Shown piece by piece: positions 11,501-24,600 of a stretch of DNA of 64,000 nt. Under the pieces are notes generated by a model. That model was not told where the DNA came from. It ran no database searches and was given only the letters and a program-made list of their open reading frames with translations. Source of the DNA: Ditylenchus dipsaci (Eukaryota > Nematoda > Chromadorea > Rhabditida > Anguinidae); assembly GCA_004194705.1 (NCBI GenBank), contig SADC01001333.1, positions 124,001 through 188,000 on the forward strand, in the 5' to 3' direction. Both the position numbers and the translations under genes were made by a program. Every line of letters begins with the position of its first letter. Within the stretch, counting starts at the first letter, position 1.

Positions 11501-13320
11501 GACCTAACAAAGACTTGAAGCCCACCAATCTTTTTTCTTGCAGTGGATTGAATAGTTGTCACGACTTATGTCGGAACCAGCTAAACATTCTTGAGCCGAA
11601 CAAAAATCTGCACACGATTGCTCTTTTATAAAAGCCACCGTTGAAGTATTTTTTTTGAAAAACAGTCTGTAAAAAGTTATGATTTATATGTGATGGAATT
11701 TCAAAATTGAGTTTGTTTTGCAGGACCTTCTGGACAAATATCTCATCCCCAAAGCCGGTAATCCCGAAAGCAAGGTGTTCTACTTGAAAATGAAGGGAGA
11801 CTACTACCGTTACTTGGCTGAAGTTGCCACCGGAGATGACCGCAACGGTAAGTGCTTGACACTATCTTTCTTAATTCAATCCAGACTCAAACAACAATAA
11901 TTTTCAGCCGTGGTTGAGAAGTCGCAACAGTCCTACCAAGAGGCTTTCGACATTGCCAAGGTAAGGAAAAAGTCATTTTTCGAATCAATGCAGAGACTAA
12001 CATGTATTTTTGATAATTCAGGACAAGATGCAGCCAACTCACCCAATCCGTCTTGGTTTGGCTCTCAACTTCTCAGTCTTCTACTACGAGGTTGGTATTT
12101 GTCCACAAGCCACTGACTCACAGTTAAAGAGTGTGACTGTGAAGACATGGTTGATTGGGCCCCTGGCTTTACATGCGTATTCGTCTAAAAAAATGATATC
12201 TTTATCCTTACAGCCAAACTATTCAATTTTTTCTTCCCGCAATCTTAAAAGCCACTTTTTATACCGCCGCGAATCAAATTGGGGATTAAGACGAGTCAAG
12301 GCATGTAGAGTCACACTCCTCATGCAGTTAATTAATTTTATTATATTTGCAGATCTTGAACGCCCCGGACAGGTATGTGAATTTTGATTTAATTGTATTG
12401 AAATCCGGTCTACATAAAAGATCGCGAAAATTATTATTCAACTTTTCAAAAAAGAGGCCCTGGAGTCAATCATTTCAGTTGTACTACAACCAGCATTATT
12501 ACATCCCTAAATTTTTAATAGTAAAAAAGAACGTGCCTGTACCGGTTGTAACCTTGGTTTTTTCATACACGGGTGTTTGAACGGGTCAAGTGACCCAATA
12601 AGCAATTTTAAATAAACGACCATTTCAAGGAAGATGGGGAATCTCCCGTGATCTATATGTAACAACTTTAATATTTCTGTCCACTGCGCCACCGAGGCCA
12701 CTTTTTCAAAAGGCGGGAATTTAAAAAAAAAATTTGGCAAACACTCACTCGGGTGTTTATAATGGCCCACCTTGTGAATAGCTTTTACCACAGCCCCCCC
12801 CCTCCTTGACTTCACCCTCTCCAGTACATTCCCGTTTGTAATCTGTTATTTTTCTTACCTACGTTTTTGAAGTCTTTCTGAAAATCTAGAAGTAAGAAGA
12901 TTTTCTAGGTCCAACCCTAGATAGGAATAAACTTGAGCGGGTGACGTTAAATCTACAGTTGACTGTTTTTTAAGTCGTGGTTAGGTTTAGTGGTATCTTG
13001 CTCAAGAGCAGACTTTGAAAAACGGTTCAAACGCTTGGTACAACTGATAAATTTGACTTTTCTAGACTTCTTTTTTAGACTTCTCAATGGTACCCGACGA
13101 CAAAAATCATGACAATTTAATTTTTTGCAGAGCCTGCCAACTGGCTAAACAAGCCTTCGACGATGCCATCGCCGAGCTGGACACTCTGAACGAGGACTCC
13201 TACAAGGACAGTACCTTGATCATGCAGTTGCTTCGTGACAACCTAACCCTCTGGACTTCCGACACCGCTGCCGACGAGGCCGAAGGAGGTGCAGAGACGG
13301 GTGAAACTGGCGGAAACTGA
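8589..13320 (+). CDS. YWHAZ: 14-3-3 protein, zeta type
   Basis: This is a dimeric cytosolic adaptor that binds phosphoserine or phosphothreonine motifs in client proteins. Seven coding exons join in frame: 8589-8639, 10667-10915, 11724-11847, 11908-11960, 12022-12090, 12353-12372 and 13131-13320, all with GT-AG introns, giving 251 residues (vertebrate zeta 245). Diagnostic blocks are [20 protein letters not shown], the RRSSWR and [13 protein letters not shown] segments holding the phosphate-binding Lys/Arg/Tyr set, [12 protein letters not shown], and DNLTLWTSD near the end. The tail is acidic and glycine-rich, as in zeta isoforms. Exon 6 is only 20 bp. The introns hold MITEs and a SINE; the CDS itself is intact. 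The start fits the family exactly ([17 protein letters not shown]). Confidence 0.97.
9456..9559. mobile_element. MITE, TACCGTATT family, inside 14-3-3 intron 1
   Basis: TACCTTATTATCTCTAATAAG and the inverted AGAGATAATACGGTA bracket a G-run core. It is a short relative of the elements at 2391 and 4111. Confidence 0.65.
10206..10395 (-). mobile_element. tRNA-derived SINE (family 1, copy 1)
   Basis: Read on the minus strand, GGTTCAAATCC matches a pol III B box. The same sequence recurs with changes at 31262-31435: ACCCTGTGCTGAT, then GATCATTTCGA, AACTTGT, and finally ATGCGTATACAAA. Both lie in the same orientation. Confidence 0.6.
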
Positions 13321-15552
13321 GCGTAACCAAAGTCCACTATTATATTCCTTCTTGTCTCCAAGTTATATATGTGTATGAGCCTGTTTGCATCGCTATTACC
13401 ATTCTGCTCTCAAACAATATTATTATTATTTTAAATTCTTCTTTTTTTCCTCACAATCACAAAAGAGAGTGAGTGAAGCCAATTTTGTTGCATCTCCACA
13501 TTTGTTTTATTTTTCTTCTTCTTTTTTCTCCTTCAATTTCTCCTTCTCCTGATTATTTTTATTTGCGTATATTATTGTAATAATATTTGGTTGGACACAA
13601 GAAATTTTGACTATACCCTAAAAATGCAACAGACCACAGGATCATTATAGAAGTGTCTGAGACTGACCTATTTTTGCCAATTTACTCATTTTTACACGAA
13701 TAATATTTTTCTGGCCACAGCATACTTTTTATGGCCAAAGATTTCAAATTTTCAAATCTTGATTTCACATCACTCATGCTGGAAAAAACATCCTGTGGAT
13801 AGAAAAAAATTACGCTGGCTGAAAAAATATTTGGGTCTATTTCAAATCTGTGATCGGAAAAAATTTCTGCGCCTATTTTAAACGTTTAGTGGCCAGAAAA
13901 AAAATACTGTTGTTTTTACATCTTAGGATTGTCGAGTAACTGCAATCTTCTGTGGTATCCGGAACAAATAAAGCGGAAAAAGAAAAAAGTTTGCTTCAAA
14001 TTACTCGAAAACTGACGACCATCAATTCGTGAATATTACGAACTAAATTTTGAAACTTTTGACTTAAAGTTAAAAAAATTTTGAGGAAAAGTCTTCGATA
14101 ACTTACCCTTATACCAAATGTTTTCTTGAATCTGAATTCGTTGAGATCAGATCAAAAAATTAGCGAGCTGAGACGTAGATATTTCGAGCAGATTACCCGG
14201 AAAATTCCTAGCACTCATATACTTTGAAAGATATCTCAATATTATAAAAAATTTTGACCGTATATCCACGTATTCTGATTTGAAAAGACATTTTGGTAGT
14301 AAAGTGATTTTTCAAATACTTTTTTTACAAAAATTGTTGACTTTTTATCAAAAATTACAAAATCTCGCTCATAAACGGTCACGAATTTATGTTTTGCCCG
14401 CGAAAACAGGTAACAGAATTGACGACCCCAAGCCTCGTCAAAATTTGGAAACTTGTCTTGTGATTATTCTACAACTTCAAGGAGTTCGATTGGCGTAAAA
14501 AAGATACACACTGCTCACACCACAGCAAACAAAACATATTTGTAATTTATGTAATCAACAATCCATGAAACTTAGTAAAATGACGAAGAATGAACCTGAT
14601 CAATTCCAGGTAGCTTCAGAAAATTGGATTTATGCTACAAATAGTTGATGCTTCAATGGATCATATACCGGTGCTCAGGTCGCTAGCTTAGCCACTTTGG
14701 CATTAGGGATCCGACAAAGCAGTAACCACTGATCACTAGCAAATCGATTAATGTCGGAATGGGAGGTCAATGATTCTTAAAAATATATGAAATGAAGACT
14801 TCGATTTTTTTTTGAAATAGAAAGGGTAATATTTTTTCAGAAGTCAAAGTTGCAAAAGCAAAGATTAGAAGAAAGGTGACCTAAGGTGACTCACACTACA
14901 CAAAAGTAGAAACTAACAGAGTTCCCCTTTCCAAGGGCTTGTTAAACCATTGTCTTGGCCATCGTCTTGGAAGATAGGTTGCAAAATGGTTTGACAGTGG
15001 TAAAGTCACGTTTTATCGAAAAATTTTTGAGTTATTGTGAATTATTGATTTATCAAAATCAATAATTTACGATAACTCAAAAATTTCTCGATAAAACACG
15101 ATTTTAACACTGTCAAACCATCTTCAGAATCCTCGAATTAGTCCAGAAAACATGTTTTGGAACCCGAGAACTTATAAAAATTACCAAGTGGACGTGAGTC
15201 GTTTAGGTGGAGGTATCCAGGTGGATATCCAACTAACCGGGAGGTACCCACCCTAAGTAATGAAGTTAGGATGGGTAAAATCGCAATTTTGAACTTAACA
15301 AACCCCATTCCCCGCGCAACTCTAAGTTAGAAAATAATGGTTTATTTTTATTTTAAGAAATTTTAATTTTTTAGGGCATCCAGATGGATATCCATCTGGA
15401 CAGGACACACCTACCCCATCTATTGGAATTCGGATGGTTAAAGTTGGTTGGGAATGGACTGGCGCTGGCTTAACCTGCGCTTAGGGGTTCGACTAAGATT
15501 TGACTTTTTGCCTCGAGAGACCTTGGTAAACTACAAGAAAAGGGTACGTGTA
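13321..15552. other. 14-3-3 3' flank and intergenic DNA
   Basis: A CT-rich 3' UTR follows the stop (TTCTTCTTCTTTTTTCTCC at about 13514). The rest is AT-rich. It contains a hairpin at 14985-15122 and no supported gene. Confidence 0.4.
14985..15122. repeat. Near-perfect inverted repeat (hairpin)
   Basis: The arms, about 68 bases each, start AATGGTTTGACAGTG and read TTATCGAAAAATTTTTGAG inward, with a very short loop near 15053. It looks like a foldback MITE. Confidence 0.7.
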
Positions 15553-16334
15553 TACCGTATTCTCTCTAATAGAACCACACTCTCTATTTGAACCACACTC
15601 TCTAATAGAACCACACCCCTCAACACTCTCAGACTGCGCCAACGGCCGTCAAACTCCAATGGATTGTGGAAGCCTGGAGAATCTCTCGAAGGAGCTCATA
15701 ATTAAGTCATTCGAATCATGCGGAGTTCCCAATGCTACCGATGGATGTGAGGACAACGCCATCCACTGCTTCAAAAAAATTAGACCGGTTCCGAGTGGTC
15801 GAGGCAAGGTGAAGCACGCGAGTGTTGAGAATAAGCTGGCTGAGCTGATACAAGAGATCGATCTCGAAGAAGCGCAAGAAAATGTGTTTAATAATAAAGA
15901 TATCTCCAGAGTGCTGATGAGTTTTGGGACCTGTTGTGGTTTGGGGGGAGGGGGACGCCCATTTTTACTAAATATTGATTTTATTTTTTAGGTTGATCAA
16001 GTCGATTATGGTGATCAGGGTGACAATAATCACCTTAATCAACGAAATTACTTATAAAACTATTCATATAGATTATCGATATAACCATGACTGCCATAAT
16101 CAACAAAAATCAATAAAAAGTATAGTATAAATGAGCATCCCCCTAAACCAGAACAAGTCCGAATTTTGTTCTGAAAAAAGGATTTATGCGCGTATGCTGC
16201 AATGCTTGAATATTTTCAGAATGTTGAAAAATAGAACCACACTCTCTATTAGAACCACACTCTGTAATTGAACCACACCCCCAAGGGGGTTGAAAAATAG
16301 AACCACATGTGGTTCTATTAGAGAGAATACGGTA
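15553..16334. mobile_element. pogo-type DNA transposon remnant (TACCGTATTCTCTC ends)
   Basis: TACCGTATTCTCTCTAATAG at the left is inverted as AATAGAGAGAATACGGTA-like sequence at the right. The phrase AATAGAACCACACTCTCT is iterated at both ends. The interior holds a decayed coding remnant that fits the C-terminus of pogo/Tigger DDE transposases. The element therefore links the TACCGTATT MITEs to that superfamily. Confidence 0.75.
15630..15930 (+). pseudogene. C-terminal remnant of a pogo/Tigger-like DDE transposase
   Basis: The frame contains LIIKSFESCGVPNATDG followed by CEDNAIHCF. This matches the end of pogo-family transposases, where a KSF..CGI.NALDG.ED motif closes the catalytic domain. 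Upstream catalytic parts are absent. The frame begins inside the terminal repeat, so no functional protein is implied. Confidence 0.6.
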
Positions 16335-16703
16335 GTTCTAAAACCCGAAAAAGATAGAATCTGAACAAAGTTTTGTTAACCTACCGCATAAAAAAACTCT
16401 GCATACATTTTTATGCATCCAGAGTGGCTTTCGAGTGATTTGTGTCTAAGTTTTCCGGGTGTGCGCATCTCAAGCCCAAGCCACCTTCAGGGTCTTTTCG
16501 TGAGAGTTCGGTATAAGGCATTCTGGCCGGAAAGTCCAAATATCGTGTTTTTTCTTATACAAGTCTTCCACGAAAATGACCAAACATGCAAAAAATGTGG
16601 CAACCAAGTTCCAAACGAGGAATTCTCCAAACAAGAATTATATAGAGTACGAAATATTAATGGAGAAAGCTTGCTAATCCTCATGAACTAAATTCTTTTA
16701 AGT

Positions 16704-16908
16704 CTTTAAAGGACCATACTTGTTGATGCAAATGAGAATTTGACGAATTCAAATGCGCGCGGGACTCTTCTCTTTCGTTTCTCACTGTACTCTTTTTAGT
16801 CGCTCGAAATAACTCCAAAGAGTAGGGTGCGAGACAAAAGAGAAGTGTCCCGCGCACATTTGAATTTGCCAAATTTTCATTTGCATCAACAAGTATGGTC
16901 CTTTAAAG
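16704..16908. mobile_element. Foldback MITE, CTTTAAAGGACCATA family
   Basis: The arms run CTTTAAAGGACCATACTTG inward to GCGCGCGGGAC and return as the complement. A relative with arms ending in GACAACGAGAATTTC lies at 40990-41212. Confidence 0.75.
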
Positions 16909-16960
16909 GGCCATAGCCACGCGTTCTGCATCGTCCCCGCCAATTCAAAATTTTTCGCCT

Positions 16961-17070
16961 AATCATTGAACTTCTGTACGGATTTTCAACTTGGTTTCTA
17001 ACAAAACAAGGCATAAAATTCAATTTTAGGTATAGTTGTGTTAGAAACCAAGTTAAAAGTTCAATGATTA
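16961..17070. repeat. Inverted repeat
   Basis: AATCATTGAACTTCTGTAC at the left returns as AAGTTCAATGATT at the right, with a second paired block CAACTTGGTTTCTAACA. Probably a short foldback element. Confidence 0.55.
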
Positions 17071-17878
17071 GGAGTTTTTTTTGAATCGGTGGCGGACAAC
17101 CGTTGTCGGAGACGGAGATTTTTCACAACAAAAGAGGGTCGTGTTTTGTGTCGCTCTTCAATTTCCGGCAATTTCCCTAAAAAAAGTAAGACTTTTTCAA
17201 AAAATTTAGCAATTTTGTTGTTGATATCTTGAACTAATTTTTAATTGTGCACAAGTTTTGTTTAGATTGCAACGTCGGATTGTCAATAAAATGTGGCTTT
17301 AAAACGCCATTAAAAAATGTTAAACACATTTTGTCACTGTTAGGGAGGTGAATTAATTAAGTGAATAAGGCAATTTTATCTGATCTAAAAACCCGTGTAA
17401 AATTAATTTCATATGAATAAACGTCAGAAATTTTTGGGATAAAAGATTTTATAACTCGTGTTTTTATTTTTTGTATTTGTGGCATTTTTAAAACGTGTTC
17501 AGTTTTTGGTATTATTAATCTCAGGAACAAAGATATGACCATATTGAATAGCTTGATTTCACATTTATAAATTTTTGTCAAAATCAACACACAAGCTGAC
17601 CTATCAACAATACGAAAGTTACTTTGACCTATGAAATCACATATCAACATATTTTTATGCCTACATGCCAACTGTCTGACTAAACAAGTCTGCTTTTTAA
17701 CTAGACAACACAGACACATCTATTTTCTTTGCAGTCCACATCAATATAAAAAGAGTTTTAGAAAGACAAGGGAAAAAATCATTTCAAAGTACACACCAAA
17801 ATTTTGGTCTTTGGCGCTGTGTTTGGACATGAAATTCACAAATTCAAAGATAAAATATTTTAACTGAGCTGTTTTGGC

Positions 17879-20800
17879 ATGACTCAACATATAGATAATG
17901 CAGCTTTGGAGGTCGATTCCGGCTCTTCTGAATGGTTCAACGAGGAAGAAAAGTTGCCATGGTGGGGTGGTGTTGCTAAATGCTTACTCAAGGTAATAGT
18001 TTTAGATTGAAATTTTTTTGTATAAAAAGGTTAGAAAGAACCTCAAATAGCTAATAAAGTAAAATCCCAAAATGTTGAAAACATCAGAAAATGCTCAAAT
18101 GCTCAAAGACTATCATATGAGACATTTTAGAAACTTACTAAAAATTAGTTTTCAAATTATTTTCTACGCTAGCCGACCTCTTTTCCGGTGCAAAAATTGA
18201 CAAAATTTTCTTCTCATGGATTGTCGGCTGCGAAAAAGTAAATCACTTTTAAATTGAATAATTTGCTCTTCTGCGGCTTATAAATTTGCAAAAGTAACTT
18301 TTTGATTGGAGAGAAAACATCTCATAATCCTTTAAAAAAACTGGTAAAACCCACTTTCAGACAAACAAGATCCCAAAACACATAGCCTTTGTGATGGACG
18401 GCAACAGGAGATATGCTAGAAAATGCCAGCTGAGCTCAGTTATTCAAGGCCACTCCATGGGTTTCGACCAGATGACCAAGGTTTTTGATGATTCAAAATA
18501 AATGTAACCAAATCAACTCAATCACAGATTCTTGAATGGTGTAGAGACCTGGGTGTACTGGAAGTGACTGTCTATGCATTTAGCATCGAGAACTTTAAGA
18601 GGGACGAGCGAGAAGTCAGTGGATTGATGAAAATGGCGGAGCAGAAGTTTGAGAGGTTGCTGGCTGACAAGAGCAAACTGGAAGAGAAGCAGATTTGTTT
18701 CAGATTTTGGGGGATATAAAGGCATTTATTTTCATTTTTTGTGACTCAATAATGAAAGGTCATTTATAGTTGCTGTCCCCAAAATTCAGAGACTTGTGGC
18801 AGAAATTGAACAGTTGACCAGAAAATATAAAAAGTGAGTCAAATTTTTTTCCCTAAACACTGGTCAGAAAACTGCAGGGAAATCTGTTTTTATTATTCCA
18901 GAGGCTTTGTGAATGTTTGTCTGGCCTATACTTCACAAAACGAGATTTCCCGAGCCATGGAATGGATCCGCAAAGGCACTCAACTAGGCTTCATTGAAGA
19001 AGAGTGGGTACTTTTTGAAAATGTGGGAAAGGTCTGATGTCATATAGTTAATATTCAGCGACATAGATGAGAGGCTGATCAGCGACTGTCTGGACACTCG
19101 CCAATCCAATGAGGTGGATATGCTGATCAGGACAAGTGGAGAGAGGAGACTCAGCGATTTCCTACTCTATCAAGTACAATTATGTCGGTTGCACAGCTAA
19201 AATGAGATATTATAAAACCTTTAGTGCTCTAAATGCTACATACACTTCGAAGATGTTCTCTGGCCAGAACTCAGCTTTTGGCACTTGTTCAAGGCCATCC
19301 TTCAGTATCAGCACAGTCTCAGCTTTATCCAGGTAATACGAGGCATAAGTAAGGAAAACTCCCAAATGCTAAGTAGGTATTGATATGCGCATTGAAAAGC
19401 AATTACTGGGTTGGTCATTTATTAGGGCGTGTTTTTCCGTGGAATTGTTTCAAAAAATTTTAAATACGCATCAAGGGGTTTCAAAAAGCAAATTTGTGTT
19501 CAGTTAAAGACAAACAAAACGCCAATAATTTTAAAGTAACTTTTTTCTTTATGAATACAATTTAGATTTTCAAAATTTTGGGAATGGATGTCTCAAAAGA
19601 GCACACTGATAGACGGAAGAGAAGTGCCCCTTGCCAATACAAATTTTTCGTGTGCCGCTGCGCGCAAAAACCATTGTGCTTTAAAGGGCCATGCCTACCA
19701 GTACTCAATAATCATTTGCACATGAACGCTCTTCTAGAGAACGATAAATATTCACGAACCAAATTTTTTATTTCCAATATACCTTTAACATGGTCGCAAA
19801 CAATTTCCATGTCAAACAATACATTTCTCGAGAAAGAACATTGGATGATTTTCTGCAGAATATCTTTTCATAGAAACGACATTTGGGATGCTCAATATCG
19901 AAAGTCGTGTCTAGCTGAGATACGAACAAATTCTTCCGGAATTTGAATTTAGCCCTTCGAGAACTGGTTAGCGTGGGCAGTCTTTGCAAGCAAAAGAAAT
20001 CTTATCATCACATGAAACCACTAGTACATCAGAATCGAAGAGGTCACATAAGTCTTGTATGAATATAATGTTAATAGGAAGGTAAAAATGACATGGGTAA
20101 AATATTGTCTGTTCCGATAAATTAAATCGCACCAATTCGTCGCCTGTTGCCTTGGTTAACGCTACGATGCACCTTAATTTTCCAGCACCTTGGCTTTCTT
20201 CCGACGTAAGTAAACACAGATCAATAAAAGTTTATAAGGCAAAAATCAAAGACGAACCAGGTTTTGAAGACACCGAAGCACTAAAGCACTAAGACACTAA
20301 AAGCGTGCCTCTGAGGATTCGGTGCGTCAAACGGAAAACATCCTAATTTTTCTGGAGGAGACAGTCCATATGGATATCCATATCTCTCCTGACAACAAAT
20401 CACTTTAAGATGGAAGCAAATACAAGGAAGTTTCGCATAAATTCAGGCAATTTTGCACATACATACGTAGAAACTTATGGGCTATTTTTTTAACAATTTT
20501 GTTTTAAAGACTTGTATCAGAAAACAGAGCCTTAGGGTGATTCTAGAACTGAACTCGGCAATTTTTTTACATCCTTTTTGCATAAAATCGTTTGTGGCCG
20601 CAATATTTGCTATTTTGTGCTAGCAAGTGATGGCTTATTACAAAGCCCGAAGAACACACAATTTTCTTAGTGTTTACTAGGACATAAAAACAAGAATAGA
20701 CTACACAAACTTGAGCACTGTAATTTAAAAGAAAAAATCAATTTTAAGTCACTGATTTTTTAAATATTTTTATTTCGCGCATATTTCTCTACTGAACACA

Positions 20801-21404
20801 AATTTGGTTTTTGAAACCCCGTGGCATCTAACCAAGTAATATACCGTTAGAAAGCCATTGAAATAAGCTTTGAGTGAGTTATTAACATTACTTTAATTGC
20901 ACTTGAAAAATGAGATAAAATCCTCGACTAACATAGTCATATAAAAAGCTTTTGAAATTTGAGCTGATTAGAAAGAGACCCCCCTCTTGAGATAAAAAAT
21001 GATTTGATTTGTTGCAATGTCGCACGACAAATAGCAAAAGAAATTATTTTGTCGCGCGACAAATGTTTTTTTGAAAATATTTTGTGGGGCAACAAAATAG
21101 CTTCGATGTTGCTTTGTCCGGTTGCCATTTTTGACTACATTTAACAAGGGAACATATGGTAGTGACCGAGCGATATCGGGAAACGTTATATCCCATTCGA
21201 ATTGGAGTCTATAAATTATGGGTCTAACTTGCGGCTGTTTATATTTCTTCTAACCATAAAGGCTTTACTTTTCAGAATCTGGAGGAAAGTCCTCTCCAAG
21301 GAAGCCACTCAGATGCCAAATCCAACACTAATAGTACAAAATTTCTTGAATGGATGGAAGAGGAGCGATTGAAGGAGAGAAACATATTTCTCGTAGACTT
21401 GTGA
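17879..21404 (+). CDS. DHDDS: Dehydrodolichyl diphosphate synthase (cis-prenyltransferase)
   Basis: DHDDS chain-elongates FPP with isopentenyl diphosphate at the ER to make dolichol precursors for N-glycosylation. Exons: 17879-17992, 18361-18480, 18528-18721, 18770-18833, 18902-19003, 19059-19173, 19225-19332 and 21276-21404; several introns are only 47-68 bp. The first substrate site [15 protein letters not shown], the SIENFKR block and the late [15 protein letters not shown] motif are all present, then the [18 protein letters not shown] end. Two single-base breaks occur. One is in T4G5 (18705-18713), where RFWGI-stop should read R-x-LGD; the other is in C4A4 (18777-18784). With one base added at each, the protein aligns to human DHDDS without gaps across this stretch, and the intron between becomes AAG|GC...AG. 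A pseudogene is possible, but sequence error fits better because all other motifs are intact. Confidence 0.9.
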
Positions 21405-21632
21405 AGATATAGCTTCAAACATGCAATAATTCCAATGGCCTTCCATTTCGAGTGTTTGCTTTACAAATGTGATTTATTTCTCTTTAATTGCCACTTAATC
21501 TTTCAATTGAGCTTGTTGTTCTGTTAACACCGTGATTGCACAGAAATTTATATAGAACTTTTACTTCGTCATTCCAAAAATTGTTAAATATCTTAAATTA
21601 CAAATAAATAACTGTACAAATAAATTAGTAGT

Positions 21633-24600
21633 TCAGTTAATTGGCGTCTTCTTATGTGCTAGATAAATGAAAAGTAGAGAGAGCAGAGCTGAGATTAGGA
21701 ATATCACGTCGAACCACCTGTGGTAGAAGTTGAATTGAAGTTCGCCTAGTACTTCTGTTATGATTGTTCTAAAAAAATTAGGAATAGTCCATGTCAGGAT
21801 GGAATATTGATCGCTCGCCAAATTATAAGTAGCGAAAAACTCTTATAAGCCAAATTACGGGTGAGACCTAATTACCTTTTGTCATAATGCCAAATGATAA
21901 AAACGCCAAACAAATTTTACCATTTGGCAAAATGCCAAATGAGAAAAATGCCAAATGGTAAAAATGCCAAACGATAAAAATGCCAAATGGGAAAAATGCC
22001 CCATGCGATCTTTGCAAATGCGAGAAGTAGTGAATGGCTAGATTACCTATTCGCGTATAAAGTTCCAAACTGTCAGAAAACAGCTAGTTATACTAAAGAA
22101 ATGAATGATCAATAATTCCACGGCAACTTGCTGGCTAATATGTTGTATAATCTGTTGTATCACGTTCTTTTGTGAAAACTCCCAAATAACCCCCCTCCAA
22201 AGAGTATTTTTTTCTAAGCCTACTTTTTTCGGTTCCTTTGATTTTTTTCCATCCTAATGTATTGCAATGTGGAGTGTGCTGATCTTTGGCCTCGAAGCAC
22301 ACAAATAAACTTGGTATTGTCGGTGCAAAAGGTGTGAAATAAGTGAAAAATGAAAAAAGTTGGCTTAGAGAAAAAATACTCTTTGGGTGGTTATTAGGGG
22401 GTACTGTCCTTTGTTCTTCTCCTTGAGTAAACACAAAAAGATACTTAGATTGTTACATATAATTTATTCACCATAAAAATAAACAAAGCGCTCAAATAGC
22501 ATCAGATAACAAAGAAGTAACATAATTTCAAGAACCAGAAGTTGTGGTTGCTTTGACTATCGCATAGAGGTACTCTTTTGCCGTTAGATTTTCAAATCGG
22601 TCAACAGTTTGCTTGATCACTCTTGCCCTTGTCTCCTCATATGTAGACTTCTTGCGAATCACATGTGGAGCCAGAAATTCGTGATATCTTGCCTCATAGT
22701 GATCATACACAGCCTCTAGGCGCAACATGAACCTCCAGACACCCGGCTTCTTGACCCCCATAAGCTTGGATAGGCACGCATTAGAAACTTCGATCCAGAG
22801 GCGACAACAACAATCAACATCTTTTGTGTTTTTTCTTCTTCCTCCTCGGTGATCACAATGAGCAAAGCGTACCTTTTGATCCGCCGAGAACCCCTCTAGA
22901 GTGAATAGAGCCGAATCATAAACAACCTTAATGCAAAACGTCTCAAGATGGAATCAATACATACCTAATATATATGCCTACCTTTTTTGGCTTCCTGTCT
23001 CTTAGATCCGCAATGGTTACTGGCTCGTCGAGTTCGAGGATTTCTTCTTCATCTAGCTCTTGCTCATTATCCGTTTCATCATAACTTTCTTCTTCGGTGC
23101 TTGATTCGTCATTGTCACTGTCGAAAAGCTCGTCGAAGCTGTCAAAGCTGACCATTTTAAGTCACTGGATAATTCGATGCTGAAATAAACGTGAGTTAAC
23201 CTCAAAAACGCTGTATCAGATAATGGTAAAGTCTGCTTTAGGAACATTGCATGGGAATTTTGCTCGTTTGTGAAAAAATTGCACGCATTTTTCTCGTTTG
23301 TAAAAATATTATGACGCATTTTTTCCATATGGAAACATTCTGTTTGGCATTTTTATCGTTTGGCATTTTTACCATTTGGCATTTTTCTCATTTGGCATTT
23401 TGCCAAATGGTAAAATTTGTTTGGCGTTTTTATCATTTGGCATTATGACAAAAGGTAATTAGGTCTCACCCCAAATTACACGGCAGTTAAGTAATTCTGA
23501 CTCGAAATTTCACTGATTGCAACTTGCAAGTATTAACTGACGCAGATTCTATGCCCTTCCAAGTCACACGTCTTATTTTCGAAACTTGCATCCGAAATGA
23601 TATTGGTTTTTACGAGATACCCCTGTGGTTCTAACATTTTTTTCTCAGAATCGAAAAAAAAAAACGTTCCTGGAACTTATGATAATACTCAATATTAAAG
23701 GACCCTGTATGTTCCTTATCATGGCAATAATTTCAGAGGTTCGAATGCGCGCGGGACCACATAGTTTTTGTCAATAATCATTTTGAATCATTTTTAGTTT
23801 GCATATTGAGCTTTAACACAAGAAAGGCGGGTTGTGACTTTTGTTGCTTCTAGCACAGAATTTCACGCTGAACACAGTGGTGCGGGTCCCTTTCGCTTCA
23901 ATCATTGACGAAGTAGGTGGAAAATGGTCCAGAACGTAAAAAATTGTGCATGGTCGAAATCCAGCTGGATAGCCACAGTTTCTCAAGTAATGTGCCATGA
24001 TTGCAATACCACACCTACACTTAAAATATACTAAAAATGACCACCAGGAGTTTAGCTTTCTAATAAAAGAAGTATAAGCTGTTTTGATTTGTAAAGTCGA
24101 GATAAATTACTACTTGTTTGATGGAGTATGGATTTTCAAAATACTCTACTCTGACTTTCTATTAGCCATACCTTCGTGTAGATATGGTATATAGCTAAAT
24201 ACTTGAAAGATAAGATCAGGAAGAGACAGGGTTTCTTTAATCGATACAGGTTCTATCCCCATCTAGGTTACACATTCTATTTTGACATAGGCGTATCCAG
24301 GTTGTGACTAACCGGGCTTCAACCCCCCCCCTTTTTTTTGAAAATATTGTAGAACAAAAACAGTTAACAAGTCAAATAGAATGACCTCTGCTGCGGCTTC
24401 AGCCCTCTTCCCCCCTCCTTGAAAATTTTCTTCTCGCAACGCCTATGTGCATCCGCAATTTTATTGGTTTTTACATAAAATTTTGTTGTCAACTTCTATC
24501 CTTTCTAAACACCCAAAAACACCTTCGCAAAAATAGTTGCAAAATGGTTGCAGACAACAACAGTAAAGAAATCTGTGACATCAGATAGGAACTGGACGAA

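Larger units (their letters stand above)
16335..17878. other. Intergenic DNA upstream of DHDDS
   Basis: Holds a foldback element at 16704-16908, a hairpin at 16961-17070 and a partial MITE near 16395-16490 (GCATCCAGAGTGGCTTTCGA). No gene is supported. Confidence 0.45.

Noticed and set aside
15548..15991. 147-codon frame as a host gene
   Set aside because: Its start lies in the terminal repeat of a TACCGTATT element and its motif is the C-terminus of a pogo transposase.
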